The position numbers were made by a program, and so were the translations under genes. The notes beneath the pieces were generated by a model that saw only the letters and a program-made list of their open reading frames with translations, ran no database searches and was not told where the DNA came from. This document shows, in pieces, positions 13,223-13,342 of a stretch of 13,342 bases of DNA (position 1 is its first letter; every line of letters starts with the position of its first letter). This stretch comes from Clostridiales bacterium (lineage in GTDB: Bacteria > Bacillota > Clostridia > Oscillospirales > Acutalibacteraceae), in assembly GCA_019415925.1 (NCBI GenBank), contig DXYG01000075.1:1-13342 (forward strand). Reading direction: 5' to 3'.

Positions 13223-13342
13223 TAAACCATAATTTAGCGGCGAAGCCGCCGCAGGCAAATTGAGTGGAAAAATCGGATATTTTGGTAAAAACGGTTGCCC
13301 GAATTATAAATTGATATATAGGTAACGTTTAGGGACGTCAAG
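13223..13342 (-). repeat. Mosaic intergenic repeat, inverted right copy, cut by the window end
   Basis: Bases 13223-13330 are the inverted second copy of the 107-bp body at 36-142, about 93% identical by hand alignment, with the same GCGGCG/CGCCGC hairpin. Beyond the shared AAACGTTACC boundary the head differs: here it is GGGACGTCAAG (13332-13342), matching the module at 7540-7550, not the GGGCGACC head of the left copy. It begins 28 bp after the pth stop. The element continues outside the window. Confidence 0.85.

Noticed and set aside
36..13330. Composite transposon bounded by the terminal inverted repeats
   Set aside because: The genes between are core housekeeping and sporulation genes, no transposase is present, and the repeats resemble dispersed intergenic elements; a mobile 13-kb unit is not supported.

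Overview
The window reads as a chromosomal segment of a low-to-middling GC, endospore-forming Firmicute of class Clostridia, most likely an Oscillospiraceae/Ruminococcaceae gut-type bacterium. The grounds are sporulation genes very close to the Bacillus families (spoVAD, sigG), a pyruvate phosphate dikinase with Clostridium symbiosum-type numbering, a bacterial serpin lipoprotein, a VanW-family wall protein, AGGAGG-type ribosome sites and many short intergenic hairpin repeats. The species cannot be fixed from sequence alone. I see no tRNA, rRNA, CRISPR array, transposase or phage gene.

Layout. Bases 1-142 hold a mosaic repeat (hairpin head plus a 107-bp body). Two minus-strand genes follow as an operon: a UgtP/MGDG-type glycolipid glycosyltransferase (2708-1584), then a serpin lipoprotein (1550-213), driven by a good vegetative promoter near 2784-2812 and ended by a hairpin at 165-201. 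A roughly 400-bp AT-rich divergent region separates them from plus-strand vanW-like (3115-4800), spoVAD (4864-5874), a PAP2 phosphatase (5998-6531) and sigG (6651-7433). Next comes a 316-bp intergenic nest of hairpin repeats and a shared terminator. The 2.6-kb minus-strand ppdK (10377-7750) converges on sigG. After a second divergent AT-rich region come plus-strand glmU-like (10707-11456), prs (11519-12478) and pth (12602-13195). The last 120 bases carry a second copy of the 107-bp repeat body, inverted relative to the first.

How the genes fit together. Most products serve the envelope (membrane glycolipid, wall-associated VanW protein, undecaprenyl or lipid phosphate phosphatase, UDP-GlcNAc synthesis) or the spore (SpoVAD for dipicolinate uptake, SigG as late forespore sigma factor). 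ppdK is central PEP/pyruvate metabolism. glmU-prs-pth is a remnant of the widespread Firmicutes order glmU(gcaD)-prs-ctc-pth(spoVC), but ctc is absent and the GlmU protein has only the uridylyltransferase half.

I did not find a clearly new multi-gene system. The points most worth checking are the paired inverted mosaic repeats, a terminator hairpin upstream of spoVAD that also contains that gene's Shine-Dalgarno and a candidate promoter -10 in its loop, the half-length GlmU, a substituted substrate-binding motif in Pth, spoVAD standing apart from spoVAC/spoVAE, and a serpin whose hinge does not look inhibitory.
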